Positions 16,155 to 22,857 of a stretch of 64,000 bases of DNA are shown piece by piece; positions within the stretch are counted from its first letter, which is position 1, and every line of letters starts with the position of its first letter. Under the pieces are notes generated by a model. The model had not been told where the DNA came from and did not search any database. It worked only from the letters and a program-made list of their open reading frames with translations. This DNA is from UBA11524 sp965646445 (GTDB taxonomy: Bacteria; Bacillota; Clostridia; Christensenellales; Aristaeellaceae): the NCBI GenBank assembly GCA_965646445.1, contig CBFFZW010000012.1, positions 6,160 through 70,159 on the forward strand, written 5' to 3'. A program made the position numbers and the translations under genes.

Positions 16155-16526
16155 ATGGCGGTCAGCATTGCCGATGTGATGCGGCATGTGCATAACTTTT
16201 TCGAGCGTGAGCGCTTGGCGGGTGAGTTTGCCGTACAGGACGGCGTGCTGACGCCTGCCGTTTCCGCTCCGTACGCGGCCATTTACGGCAGTGCGGCGGA
16301 TGGCGTGTATCAGGTGACGGATGGCAGGCTGGAGGGCTGGACAGGCCGGGACGGGGTCTTTACGGGCGTCGTGTGGGGTTTGTACCCGCCAAAGGATTTC
16401 CTGGATGTCTGTGCGTCTGCTTCCGCCTATGATGCCAAGAACCCCGCCGGGGCTTACCTGTCGGAGAGTTTCGGCAATTACAGCTATACCCGCGCCGGTG
16501 GGCAGAGCGGGAGCGCGGCAGGATAG
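16155..16526 (+). CDS. Head-tail connector protein cut short by an in-frame amber codon
   Basis: The gene starts at an ATG with AAGGAGGGAG upstream and encodes 123 residues (MAVSIADVMRHVHNFFERERLAGEF through SESFGNYSYTRA). The position right after the capsid gene and the overall size suggest a connector or neck adaptor. A TAG at 16524-16526 stops it, but the same frame continues for 20 more codons (QEAFSAALSPYWRMFTEVRC) and ends at a TGA that overlaps the next gene's ATG (TGATG at 16587-16591). That junction shows the ancestral gene reached 16589. The TAG is either a nonsense mutation (probably from CAG) or a readthrough site. Confidence 0.75.
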   Translation: MAVSIADVMRHVHNFFERERLAGEFAVQDGVLTPAVSAPYAAIYGSAADGVYQVTDGRLEGWTGRDGVFTGVVWGLYPPKDFLDVCASASAYDAKNPAGAYLSESFGNYSYTRAGGQSGSAAG

Positions 16527-16588
16527 CAGGAGGCCTTTTCCGCCGCGCTCTCCCCCTACTGGCGCATGTTTACGGAGGTGCGCTGCTG

Positions 16589-16942
16589 ATGGCGTTGGAA
16601 GACTTTTTTGAGGATTTCATTTTCATGGATGACGTTTCTGTCTCCGATGGTCTCGGCGGCATTATCCATGAGCTGCATGAAGGCGCGCCCTTCCGGGCCG
16701 GGATATCAACCGTCAGCACAAATGAGGCAAGGATTGCCTATCAGGCCGGAACGAAGACGATCTACACCATCACGACGCCGCTCCGTGTTGAGCTGGAATA
16801 TCGCGACCTCGTCAAGCGCTTAAAAGACAACCGCGTCTATAAGATAACGTCCGACGCTGTGGATAACACAACCCCCGACGTTGCTCAAATGCAATACCGG
16901 GACGTAACGGCGGAGGTGATCGACCTTGAAAAGCGTCAATGA
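16589..16942 (+). CDS. Phage head closure / head-tail joining protein
   Basis: A 117-residue protein starting in a TGATG overlap with the extended connector frame. Its central segment (FRAGISTVSTNEARIAYQAGTKTIYTITTPLRVELEYRDLVKRLKDNRVYKITSD) follows the beta-rich pattern of SPP1 gp16 or HK97 gp9-like head-closure proteins. These seal the portal after packaging and provide the tail docking surface. It overlaps the next gene by 17 bases. Confidence 0.7.
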   Translation: MALEDFFEDFIFMDDVSVSDGLGGIIHELHEGAPFRAGISTVSTNEARIAYQAGTKTIYTITTPLRVELEYRDLVKRLKDNRVYKITSDAVDNTTPDVAQMQYRDVTAEVIDLEKRQ

Positions 16943-17309
16943 GGCGCTTTTTTCCTTTTGGTCGGGCTTTGGCGTTCCGGCCTTTTTGGATCGTGTCCCT
17001 CAGGGACAGACATTCCCCTACATCACCTTTGAGGTTATACAGGGAGACGCGCTGACCTCGCTCCCGCTGACGGCCTTCAATTGGCATAAGGAGCGCCCAG
17101 GCGTATCTCTCAACGCCGAACGATCTGCCTTGATGGACGCCATTGCCGACGCCATTCCCCCGGAAGGCCGGAGGCTCCCGCTGAACGGCGGCGGGTTCCT
17201 GGTCATCCAGCGCAACGGCGCGCAGTTCCAGAGCTACTATGACGACCCCGAGGATGAGAACGTCCGGGGCGGCCGCACCAGCTATGAGGTGCGATATTAC
17301 ACGACATAA
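16926..17309 (+). CDS. Probable tail terminator / neck protein
   Basis: A 127-residue protein that starts at TTG with GAGGTG upstream, overlapping the previous gene. The text VNEALFSFWSGFGVPAFLDRVPQGQTFPYITFEV and the C-terminal QSYYDDPEDENVRGGRTSYEVRYYTT match the general plan of small alpha/beta tail-completion proteins (DUF3168/gp17-like): the Y-I-F-E-V strand, then a D-----R--YEVRYY strand. These cap the tail tube at the head junction. It is the last complete gene of the head-tail joining block. The next ORF is a deletion fusion. Confidence 0.65.
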   Translation: MKSVNEALFSFWSGFGVPAFLDRVPQGQTFPYITFEVIQGDALTSLPLTAFNWHKERPGVSLNAERSALMDAIADAIPPEGRRLPLNGGGFLVIQRNGAQFQSYYDDPEDENVRGGRTSYEVRYYTT

Positions 17310-17323
17310 GGAGGAGAACGAAC

Positions 17324-17506
17324 ATGACAACGGGCCTGACCCCAACGACATTTGAGAACCTGCAGCTCAACGCAGGCGTGCTCCTGAAGGACTTTGACTA
17401 TGCCCGGTGGATCCTTGCGGAAAGAATCACCATGGACGACGTGCCCGCGCGCTGGCGGGAGCAGGTCGGCGCTATCCTGAAGGAGCGTGAAACCGATGAC
17501 CAATAG
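17324..17506 (+). CDS. Chimeric remnant: tail-tube N-terminus joined to a small pre-lysin protein
   Basis: Only 60 residues, starting at an ATG with AAGGAGGAG upstream. Residues 1-26 (MTTGLTPTTFENLQLNAGVLLKDFDY) read like the start of a phage major tail protein. Residues 27-60 (ARWILAERITMDDVPARWREQVGAILKERETDDQ) read like the C-terminus of the tiny CD1375-like protein that lies between tail genes and the lysin in many Clostridial phages. The simplest explanation is one in-frame deletion from inside the tail-tube gene to just before the lysin. It would have removed the tail tube body, chaperones, tape measure and all distal tail genes. Confidence 0.65.
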   Translation: MTTGLTPTTFENLQLNAGVLLKDFDYARWILAERITMDDVPARWREQVGAILKERETDDQ

Positions 17507-18488
17507 GGAGGCCGACAGGCCGACTGAGGGGATGCAATCCTTGGATTGCGCCCCGATACCCGCGACGGACGTATGTCCGGGGCGGGCGACAAAAGCTGAT
17601 TCTCTCCGCGCATGGGCCCTTGCCCAGACAGGCAGCCCCTACGTCATGGGCGGGACGGGGCAAAGGTGTACCCCGGCCTGCCGCAGGGCGCGGGCGGAGC
17701 AGTATCCGGCCAGCGCAGACGCCATCCGCCGCAACTGTCCCGTGCTGCGGGGCAAGCAAGCGGCCTGCACGGGCTGCAAGTATGACGGCAAGCGCTGCTA
17801 TGACTGCGCCCAGCTGGTGCGCCGGGGCTGCGCGGCGGTGGGCATCGAGGGCGTGGCCATCAGCGGGGCCACGAGCCAGTGGCGTAAGGGCGACTGGCTG
17901 TGCAAGGGGGGCATCGAGGATGCCCCGGCGGGCGCGGTGTGCATGCTTTACCGGGAGGACAAGCCCGGAATCATGGGGCATACGGGCATCGCCCTGGGTG
18001 ATGGCACCATTGTCCACGCCTCCGGCCATGATACCGGTGTCATCCGTACTGCCGTCAGTGCCGGTCGCTGGACGAACTACGCCATCCCCAAAGGGCTGAA
18101 TGAGGCGGCGGACGCGGAGCCGGACAATCCGGCAAAGCAGCCGTCCGCCGTCCAGCGTGACGCCATCCGCCGAGGAGCCAAAGGCCCGACCGTTGTCGAG
18201 GCCCAGGGGCTGCTCCTGCGGGCCGGGTACGGCCTGCCAAAGTACGGCGCGGACGGCTCCTTCGGCGCGGAAACCGAGGCGGCGGTGCGGGCCTTCCAGC
18301 AAGCGCATGGGCTGACGGCGGACGGGATCGTGGGGCCCAAGACCTGGGCCGCGCTGGATCTGGCGGCGGACACAGGAAATCAGGCGAATGCCTGCACCTG
18401 TACCGTGACCATCCCCGGCCTCAGCCTCGCAGAAGCGGAGGAGCTGGCAGGGCTGTATCCGGGGGCGACAGTAAGGGAGGTGGTTTGA
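17496..18488 (+). CDS. Phage endolysin: NlpC/P60-type peptidase plus peptidoglycan-binding domain
   Basis: The chosen ATG (AAGGAGCGTG upstream) gives 330 residues. The first about 33 are encoded by a palindromic repeat and are unlike anything in the family. Residues about 36-185 form an NlpC/P60 cysteine peptidase: AWALAQTGSPYVMGG, catalytic Cys in YDCAQLVRRG, catalytic His in MGHTGIALGDGTIVHASG. A Cys-rich insertion (CTGCKYDGKRC) precedes the catalytic Cys. Residues about 205-275 are PG_binding_1 (GAKGPTVVEAQGLLLRAGYG then FGAETEAAVRAFQQAHGLTADGIVGPKTW). It cleaves cell-wall peptides for lysis. Its stop overlaps the next start. Confidence 0.85.
   Translation: MTNREADRPTEGMQSLDCAPIPATDVCPGRATKADSLRAWALAQTGSPYVMGGTGQRCTPACRRARAEQYPASADAIRRNCPVLRGKQAACTGCKYDGKRCYDCAQLVRRGCAAVGIEGVAISGATSQWRKGDWLCKGGIEDAPAGAVCMLYREDKPGIMGHTGIALGDGTIVHASGHDTGVIRTAVSAGRWTNYAIPKGLNEAADAEPDNPAKQPSAVQRDAIRRGAKGPTVVEAQGLLLRAGYGLPKYGADGSFGAETEAAVRAFQQAHGLTADGIVGPKTWAALDLAADTGNQANACTCTVTIPGLSLAEAEELAGLYPGATVREVV
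17506..17594 (+). repeat. Modular GC-rich palindromic repeat, copy 4 (encodes lysin N-terminus)
   Basis: Hairpins GGCC-GACA-GGCC, GCAATCC-TT-GGATTGC and GGAC-GTAT-GTCC are followed by GGGGCGGGCGACAAAAG. The modules match those at 14507-14654. The repeat begins at the lysin start and supplies roughly its first 33 codons. Confidence 0.6.
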
Positions 18489-18865
18489 TGGATTGGCTAA
18501 CGGGACAAAACCTCATCGCCACCGGGCTTGTGCTCATGGGCGTATGCGGGATGATTAACCTGGTAGGAGCAACCATCGACCGCTTGCGAAAATTGCGAAA
18601 GCCTCAGGAGGACATGGTGGGCAGGATGGATGATATAAAGAGAAAGTTGGATACGGACAAGCGTCGCCTCGACGCTCACGACGCTCAACTGGACGATCTG
18701 CACACCGGCCTCATGGCGGTATGCGCAGGCGTCCAGGCACTCCTGGAGCATGAACTGCACAACGGCAACACCGACGAGATGCACCAAGCCAGCGCGGAAA
18801 TCTCCGGCTGGCTAAGAGAGAGACAACCATATCGGACGATGATGAGCGTTGCCAAAGATAAATGA
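18488..18865 (+). CDS. Holin-like / XhlA-like membrane protein with coiled coil
   Basis: A 125-residue protein whose ATG overlaps the lysin stop (TGATG) and has AAGGGAGGTGG upstream. It has one N-terminal membrane helix (LIATGLVLMGVCGMINLVGATI). A charged coiled coil of about 45 residues (MDDIKRKLDTDKRRLDAHDAQLDDLHTGL) and a small C-terminal helical part follow. This plan is that of accessory membrane proteins in phage lysis cassettes, which help or time the holin. Confidence 0.65.
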   Translation: MDWLTGQNLIATGLVLMGVCGMINLVGATIDRLRKLRKPQEDMVGRMDDIKRKLDTDKRRLDAHDAQLDDLHTGLMAVCAGVQALLEHELHNGNTDEMHQASAEISGWLRERQPYRTMMSVAKDK

Positions 18866-18904
18866 CGACCATAACAACAACGAAGAAAGAAAGGTATAAT
18901 CGAC

Positions 18905-19168
18905 ATGAAGAAAATCAATTGGAAAGTAAGGATCTATAATCTCGACTTCTGGCTCACCCTGATTCCGGCACTGTTCCTTTTGGTTCAGACGGTGGCCGCA
19001 ATTTTCGGCTTTACTCTTGATTTGGGCGACCTGGACAAGCGCGTTCTTGCCGCTGTCAATGCGGTCTTTGCGGTGATGGCTATTCTGGGCGTGGTTAACG
19101 ACCCAACAACCCAGAGCCTTGGCGACAGCAAGCAGGCCATGACTTACGATACGCCGAAAAAGGATTGA
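18905..19168 (+). CDS. Phage holin, phi LC3 family
   Basis: An 87-residue protein starting MKKINWKVRIYNLDFWLTLIPALFLLVQTVAAIFGFTL. The stretch through NAVFAVMAILGVVNDPTTQSLGDSKQAMTYDTPKKD is diagnostic of the phi LC3 holin family: two membrane helices, then GVVNDPTT--L-DS--A--Y--P. Holins form the membrane lesions that release the lysin. It stands directly after the lysin and accessory membrane protein. Confidence 0.93.
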   Translation: MKKINWKVRIYNLDFWLTLIPALFLLVQTVAAIFGFTLDLGDLDKRVLAAVNAVFAVMAILGVVNDPTTQSLGDSKQAMTYDTPKKD

Positions 19169-19206
19169 TAATGGACATGCGATAGCGAACAGAACAGGAG
19201 GCCAGA

Positions 19207-19386
19207 ATGCTGAATAGTGAGCTTAGCATCCGTATTTCCGAACGGATCCATTCCGAGCGGGATCGTACGATCCTCAAACGGAAGCTGATCGACGGAATTA
19301 CCTATGAATCTCTTGCCGAGGAGGTCGGGATGTCGCCCCGCGGCGTCCAGTATGTGGTTTATCGCAACAAGGATTTTCTTGAATGA
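19207..19386 (+). CDS. Small helix-turn-helix protein
   Basis: A 59-residue frame with ACAGGAGG upstream of its ATG. The C-terminal half (RKLIDGITYESLAEEVGMSPRGVQYVVYRNKDFLE) is a sigma-region-4-like helix-turn-helix: I-Y--LA-E-GMS-R-V---V. Small proteins of this kind sit near the lysis end of Clostridial phages and are thought to be late regulators. A strong terminator follows three bases after its stop, so it closes the lysis operon. Confidence 0.7.
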   Translation: MLNSELSIRISERIHSERDRTILKRKLIDGITYESLAEEVGMSPRGVQYVVYRNKDFLE

Positions 19387-19388
19387 TT

Positions 19389-19425
19389 AAAAGGGTGTGA
19401 CCAATTGGGCCGCACCCTTTTTTTG
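19389..19425 (+). terminator. Intrinsic terminator ending the lysis operon
   Basis: AAAGGGTGTG pairs with CGCACCCTTT (one mismatch) and is followed by a run of T. Confidence 0.8.
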
Positions 19426-19512
19426 TTGCCTGAATATTGCGTCGTTCTTGCCTTCATCTTGCATACCAGCTTCGTGTCCCTTTGATGTGATTTTTGCGAA
19501 AATCATAGCGAG

Positions 19513-20019
19513 GTGATAACGATGAGTCAACCCATCCCGTACCCAAATTACAATTACAATCCTGGCTTCATGGCCAATCCCTACACCGACCGGGGCCAGC
19601 AGACCACGCAGATGGTCCAGCCCATGCAAGCCCCCGCTGCGCAAGGCATGTTTTATCCCCAGCAGCAAGCGCCTCAAAGGCCGGGGGTTCTTGCTGCTCT
19701 TGTAACCGGCAAGGAGGAAGCGCTTGCCCAGCAGGTCAACTTTGACGGCTCCCTTGGCGTGTATGTCGATCGTGGGCACGGCGTGATTTATACCAAGCAG
19801 TTCAACGCGGCAACCGGCGGGTCTGATTTCCGGGAATATCGCCTGGCGGATCAGCCGGAACAGGGGGACCCTTCTCCTTCCGTTTCCTATGCCTCCATGG
19901 ATGCGGTCAACCAGCTGGCTGAGAGCTTCGCCAAGCAGGTGGAAGCTCTCAGCGACCGCGTTAAAGCCATGGAAAAGAAGCAAAAGCAGCGCGCCAGAAT
20001 GGAGGCTGAGGACGAATGA
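19513..20019 (+). CDS. Phage-type low-complexity protein with C-terminal coiled coil
   Basis: A 168-residue protein with GAGGTGATAA before its ATG. The N-terminus is disordered and rich in Tyr, Asn, Pro and Gln (MSQPIPYPNYNYNPGFMANPY). The middle (ALVTGKEEALAQQVNFDGSLGVYVDRGHGVIYTKQFNAATGGSDFREYRL) looks like a small folded domain. The end is a coiled coil (AVNQLAESFAKQVEALSDRVKAMEKKQKQRARME). I have seen this general plan in phage-linked genes of gut Firmicutes but know no function. Its stop overlaps the next start by four bases. Confidence 0.6.
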   Translation: MITMSQPIPYPNYNYNPGFMANPYTDRGQQTTQMVQPMQAPAAQGMFYPQQQAPQRPGVLAALVTGKEEALAQQVNFDGSLGVYVDRGHGVIYTKQFNAATGGSDFREYRLADQPEQGDPSPSVSYASMDAVNQLAESFAKQVEALSDRVKAMEKKQKQRARMEAEDE

Positions 20020-20237
20020 ACCCCCTGATGATGCTCTTGCAGATGATGCGCGGCGGCGGCAACACCATGCAGATCCTGCAACAGATGTTCGGCAATACGC
20101 CCCAGGTTCAGCAGGTGATGAATATCATCGGCGGCAAGAATCCCGCCCAGCTTCGACAGACGGCGGAAAACATGTACCGTGAGCGCGGTTTGAACATCAG
20201 CGACGTTGCCAGACAGTTCGGCTTGCCCTTGAAGTAA
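20016..20237 (+). CDS. Small Met/Gln-rich phage-type protein
   Basis: A 73-residue protein starting in an ATGA overlap with the gene before it. The first half is Met-, Gln- and Gly-rich (MNPLMMLLQMMRGGGNTMQILQQMFGNTPQVQQVMNII). The second (PAQLRQTAENMYRERGLNISDVARQFGLP) is a short amphipathic, HTH-like helical pair. No function is known to me. It is strictly coupled to the preceding coiled-coil protein. Confidence 0.6.
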   Translation: MNPLMMLLQMMRGGGNTMQILQQMFGNTPQVQQVMNIIGGKNPAQLRQTAENMYRERGLNISDVARQFGLPLK

Positions 20238-20288
20238 CCGGGGGTGCACACCCTGTTACGATATAAATCAACCAAAAGGAGAATGACC

Positions 20289-21101
20289 ATGGATAATGAT
20301 TTTGCGACTGGCTATGCCCTGGGCGCTGACAGCAATGGCGGCGGCAACGGCGGCGGCGGTATGTGGGGCGGCGACGGTTCCTGGATTTTCGCCTTCCTTA
20401 TTATCGCTCTGATCTTCGGCGGGCAGTGGGGCTTTGGCAATGGCGGTAACGGCAACGGCGGCAATGGCGGCGTTGTTCCTGTCATCAGCGGCATGGTGAC
20501 CCGCGCCGACATCACCGACGGCTTCATGTTCAACGACCTTCAGCGTAGCGTTGCAGGCATCCAGCAGGGCATCTGCGACAGCACCTACGCCCTCAACAAC
20601 GCCACCACCGGCGGCTTCAACACTACCCAGATGGGCATGATGCAGGGCTTCAACGGCGTCGATCGCTCGCTGTGTCAGCTCGGCTACAACCTACAGGACT
20701 GCTGCTTCAAGACGCAGAACGCCATCCAGGGCGTGCGCTATGATCTGGCTACCCAGTCCTGCGACACCCGGCAGACCATCAACACCGCCGCCCGTGACAT
20801 CATCGACAGCCAGAACAGCGGCACCCGCGCCATCCTCGACGCACTGAGCGCTCAGGCTGTTGCTGCCAAGGACGCGAAGATCGCCGAGCAGAATCAGCAG
20901 ATCTTCCAGCTGCAGCTTGCGGCCTCCCAGTCCAACCAGAACGCTGTCCTGATGGCTGCGATGGACGCCAATACCGCGGCCATCAACCGCAGCGTCGGTG
21001 CGATTCATCCCCAGCCCGTCCCCTCTTACCAGGTTCCCGCGCCCTACCCCTATTGCGGCACGGTCAACCATAACAGCGGCTGCTACGGCTGCGCGGCCTG
21101 A
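20289..21101 (+). CDS. Gly/Asn-rich single-pass membrane protein, phage-type
   Basis: The ATG with AAAAGGAGAATG upstream gives 270 residues. Residues 13-30 are almost pure Gly/Asn. One hydrophobic helix (WIFAFLIIALIFGGQWGF) follows, then another Gly/Asn block. The body contains a Gln/Asn-rich helical part (DLQRSVAGIQQGICDSTYALNNATTGGFNTTQMGMMQGFNG and AEQNQQIFQLQLAASQSNQNAVLMAAMDANTAAINR). Six or more Cys occur, including a CGTVNHNSGCYGC tail. Function unknown. It may be a membrane or virion scaffold, but that is a guess. Confidence 0.6.
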   Translation: MDNDFATGYALGADSNGGGNGGGGMWGGDGSWIFAFLIIALIFGGQWGFGNGGNGNGGNGGVVPVISGMVTRADITDGFMFNDLQRSVAGIQQGICDSTYALNNATTGGFNTTQMGMMQGFNGVDRSLCQLGYNLQDCCFKTQNAIQGVRYDLATQSCDTRQTINTAARDIIDSQNSGTRAILDALSAQAVAAKDAKIAEQNQQIFQLQLAASQSNQNAVLMAAMDANTAAINRSVGAIHPQPVPSYQVPAPYPYCGTVNHNSGCYGCAA

Positions 21102-21158
21102 TCGGCTGTCATTCGGGGCGGCAGGAACACCTGCCGCCCCTGAGAAAGGATGAGAAGT

Positions 21159-21560
21159 ATGGCTTGCAATAATACCTGCCGCCTTTGCGACCGTCTGATG
21201 ATCAGTCAGGCCGTCACCTTCGCGGGCGGCAATCTGACGATCAATTTGCCGGAAGGCGCTTATGCCAACAACTGCAAGTACTGCCTTGTTGTGGCTCAGG
21301 CGATCCCTGCGGCGACAACTATCACGGCCCCGGTGGTCATCACCATCGGCGCGGGAACTGAGACGTATCCGCTGCTGTCGTGCGACGGAACGCCTGTAAC
21401 CGCCTCCGGCATCCGTACCCGGACAAGGTATGCAACCAGGGTTGCGACCACGCCAACGGGCGGTGCGTTCCGCCTGCTTGGCCGCGTATGCTGCGCAAGG
21501 AGCAATAACCTGCCCGCTATCACGGGGACGGCCCCCGCACAAGGAGGCGCTACGGCATGA
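21159..21560 (+). CDS. Small Cys-rich beta protein, phage-type
   Basis: A 133-residue protein with AAAGGATG before its ATG. The N-terminus is Cys-rich (MACNNTCRLCDRL). A run of beta-strand-like segments follows (AVTFAGGNLTINLPEGAYANNCKYCLVVAQAIPAATTITAPVVITIGAGTETYPLLSCDG), then RTRTRYATRVATTPTGGAFRLLGRVCCA. It looks like a compact beta-sandwich with Cys pairs. Function unknown. Its stop overlaps the next start by four bases. Confidence 0.6.
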   Translation: MACNNTCRLCDRLMISQAVTFAGGNLTINLPEGAYANNCKYCLVVAQAIPAATTITAPVVITIGAGTETYPLLSCDGTPVTASGIRTRTRYATRVATTPTGGAFRLLGRVCCARSNNLPAITGTAPAQGGATA

Positions 21561-22351
21561 GCATGAGCAGAACAGCCCGGATGATGATGGTTTCCTCCCG
21601 CGGCAGGCAGCGGCGGCGTGAAGACGGTCGATTCGCAAGAGGCGATGAGGGCAACAACCAGTACAGCGACCGCCGCCGGGATATGATGGACAACGGCATG
21701 GATGATGGCCGCTATCGTCAGGATATGCGCTATCAGGATGCCTGGTCGCGGGAAAACCGGCATGAGCGCCGTGACATGGGCGGCGTCGGGACCGTCGTAT
21801 GGGATGCCTATATCCCGATCTATCCGCCAATGGATCGTTATGACGATCAGACCATGCGGCATTATCCGCCCTATGGCGGCGAATATGTGGGGAACGTAAC
21901 GGATATGCGCGAATATGGCCGAAGGTATCGTCCGCCTCAGGATAACATGGGCAGCCGCCGCGAAGAAAGCCGTGGCCGAATGGAGGAGCGAGAGCCGATG
22001 ATCGGCTTTGGAGAATCCTACGAGGAAGGCCAGGGCAAGCACTTGATGGAGGAAGAAGCCAAGCGCTGGGTGAAGTCCATGCGCAAGGAGGACGGCTCCA
22101 AGGGTGAGCGGTGGTCTCTTGATGAGATCAAGCAGTACGCCCGGAATTTTGGCATCGAGGGTAAGGAGAAGATCGTGGAGTTCTTCGCCGTCATCAATGC
22201 CATGTATTCCGACTATTGCAAGGTTGCCAAGCAGCACGGCGTCGATAACGTCAATTTCTACGCCGACATGGCCAAGGCGTTTATGGACGATCCTGACGCC
22301 GAGGATGGCAAGGTCAAGATGTACTATGAGTGCATCGCAAAGAAGGGGTAA
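21557..22351 (+). CDS. Arg/Met/Tyr-rich protein with conserved helical C-terminal domain, phage-type
   Basis: A 264-residue protein. The first about 165 residues are low-complexity and rich in Arg, Asp, Met, Gly and Tyr (RRDMMDNGMDDGRYRQDMRYQDAWSRENRHERRDM). The last about 95 form a helical domain (EGQGKHLMEEEAKRWVKSMRKEDGSKGERWSLDEIKQYARNFGIEGKEKIVEFFAVINAMYSDYCKVAKQHG). Similar C-terminal domains occur in phage-encoded proteins of gut Firmicutes. No activity can be read from the sequence. A strong terminator follows its stop. Confidence 0.6.
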   Translation: MSMSRTARMMMVSSRGRQRRREDGRFARGDEGNNQYSDRRRDMMDNGMDDGRYRQDMRYQDAWSRENRHERRDMGGVGTVVWDAYIPIYPPMDRYDDQTMRHYPPYGGEYVGNVTDMREYGRRYRPPQDNMGSRREESRGRMEEREPMIGFGESYEEGQGKHLMEEEAKRWVKSMRKEDGSKGERWSLDEIKQYARNFGIEGKEKIVEFFAVINAMYSDYCKVAKQHGVDNVNFYADMAKAFMDDPDAEDGKVKMYYECIAKKG

Positions 22352-22353
22352 TA

Positions 22354-22390
22354 AAAAGGGAGAGGGTTTCTTCCCTCTCTCTTTTTTTGT
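22354..22390 (+). terminator. Intrinsic terminator ending the phage remnant
   Basis: AAGGGAGAGGG pairs with CCCTCTCTCTT across a short loop and is followed by seven T. Confidence 0.8.
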
Positions 22391-22430
22391 AAACAATAAG
22401 TAAGCAATAGGAACAAGCTCTCTGCGTCAG

Positions 22431-22467
22431 AAAAAAACAGCAGCCCTTGACTTTTCAAGGGCTGCTG
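22431..22467 (-). terminator. Terminator of the tRNA-Thr/tRNA-Pro unit
   Basis: Read on the minus strand, CAGCAGCCCTTGA pairs with TCAAGGGCTGCTG and is followed by a T run. It lies directly behind tRNA-Pro. Confidence 0.8.
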
Positions 22468-22469
22468 CG

Positions 22470-22543
22470 TCGAAGTGGCGGGATTCGAACCCGCGGCCTT
22501 TTGGTCCCGAACCAAACGCGCTACCAAACTGCGCTACACCTCG
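22470..22543 (-). tRNA. tRNA-Pro (anticodon CGG)
   Basis: A full cloverleaf: acceptor CGAGGTG/CACTTCG, D arm GCGC-AGTTTGGTA-GCGC, anticodon loop TTCGGGA, T arm GCGGG-TTCGAAT-CCCGC. CCA is not encoded. Its 3' end faces the phage remnant. Confidence 0.9.
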
Positions 22544-22552
22544 GCCAAAGAC

Positions 22553-22628
22553 TGGAGCCAATAAGGGGACTCGAACCCCTGACCTGCTGATTACGAATCA
22601 GCTGCTCTACCAACTGAGCTATATTGGC
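22553..22628 (-). tRNA. tRNA-Thr (anticodon CGT)
   Basis: A full cloverleaf: acceptor GCCAATA with TATTGGC, D arm GCTC-AGTTGGTA-GAGC, anticodon stem-loop GCTGA-TTCGTAA-TCAGC, T arm AGGGG-TTCGAGT-CCCCT. The CCA end is encoded. It is the first gene of a two-tRNA unit, nine bases ahead of tRNA-Pro. Confidence 0.93.
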
Positions 22629-22644
22629 AAGTCCAGCACGGTGT

Positions 22645-22673
22645 ATTATAGCATAGCCGGGTGCATTTGTCCA
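22645..22673 (-). promoter_or_regulatory. tRNA operon promoter
   Basis: On the minus strand TGGACA (22673-22668), 17 bases, and TATAAT (22650-22645), 16 bases before tRNA-Thr. The 184 bases further upstream (22674-22857) hold nothing I can identify. Confidence 0.75.
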
Positions 22674-22857
22674 GCGGTTTTTTTGTGAATCTTTCCAGCT
22701 TTTGTGGTGCCGCCGTCCATGCTTGACAAACCCGCGCATTTTCCGCATGGTGAGATGATCTCTTCTGCCCCGGAAGGCGGCGGGCCTTGTCCCTGCGGCG
22801 AGGCAAAGGTGGAAACGCGGGGCGACGCAACATCTTCGCCCCGGCCTATGTCTCGTT

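Larger units (their letters stand above)
10497..22390 (+). mobile_element. Prophage remnant with head and lysis genes but no terminase or tail module
   Basis: The order is portal, MuF, gp10-like, scaffold, decoration, major capsid, connectors, chimeric tail remnant, lysin, holins, then five low-complexity phage-type genes. The left edge is cut inside a permease gene and no integrase is present. The right edge lies close to the 3' end of tRNA-Pro, a plausible former attachment site. Confidence 0.75.
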
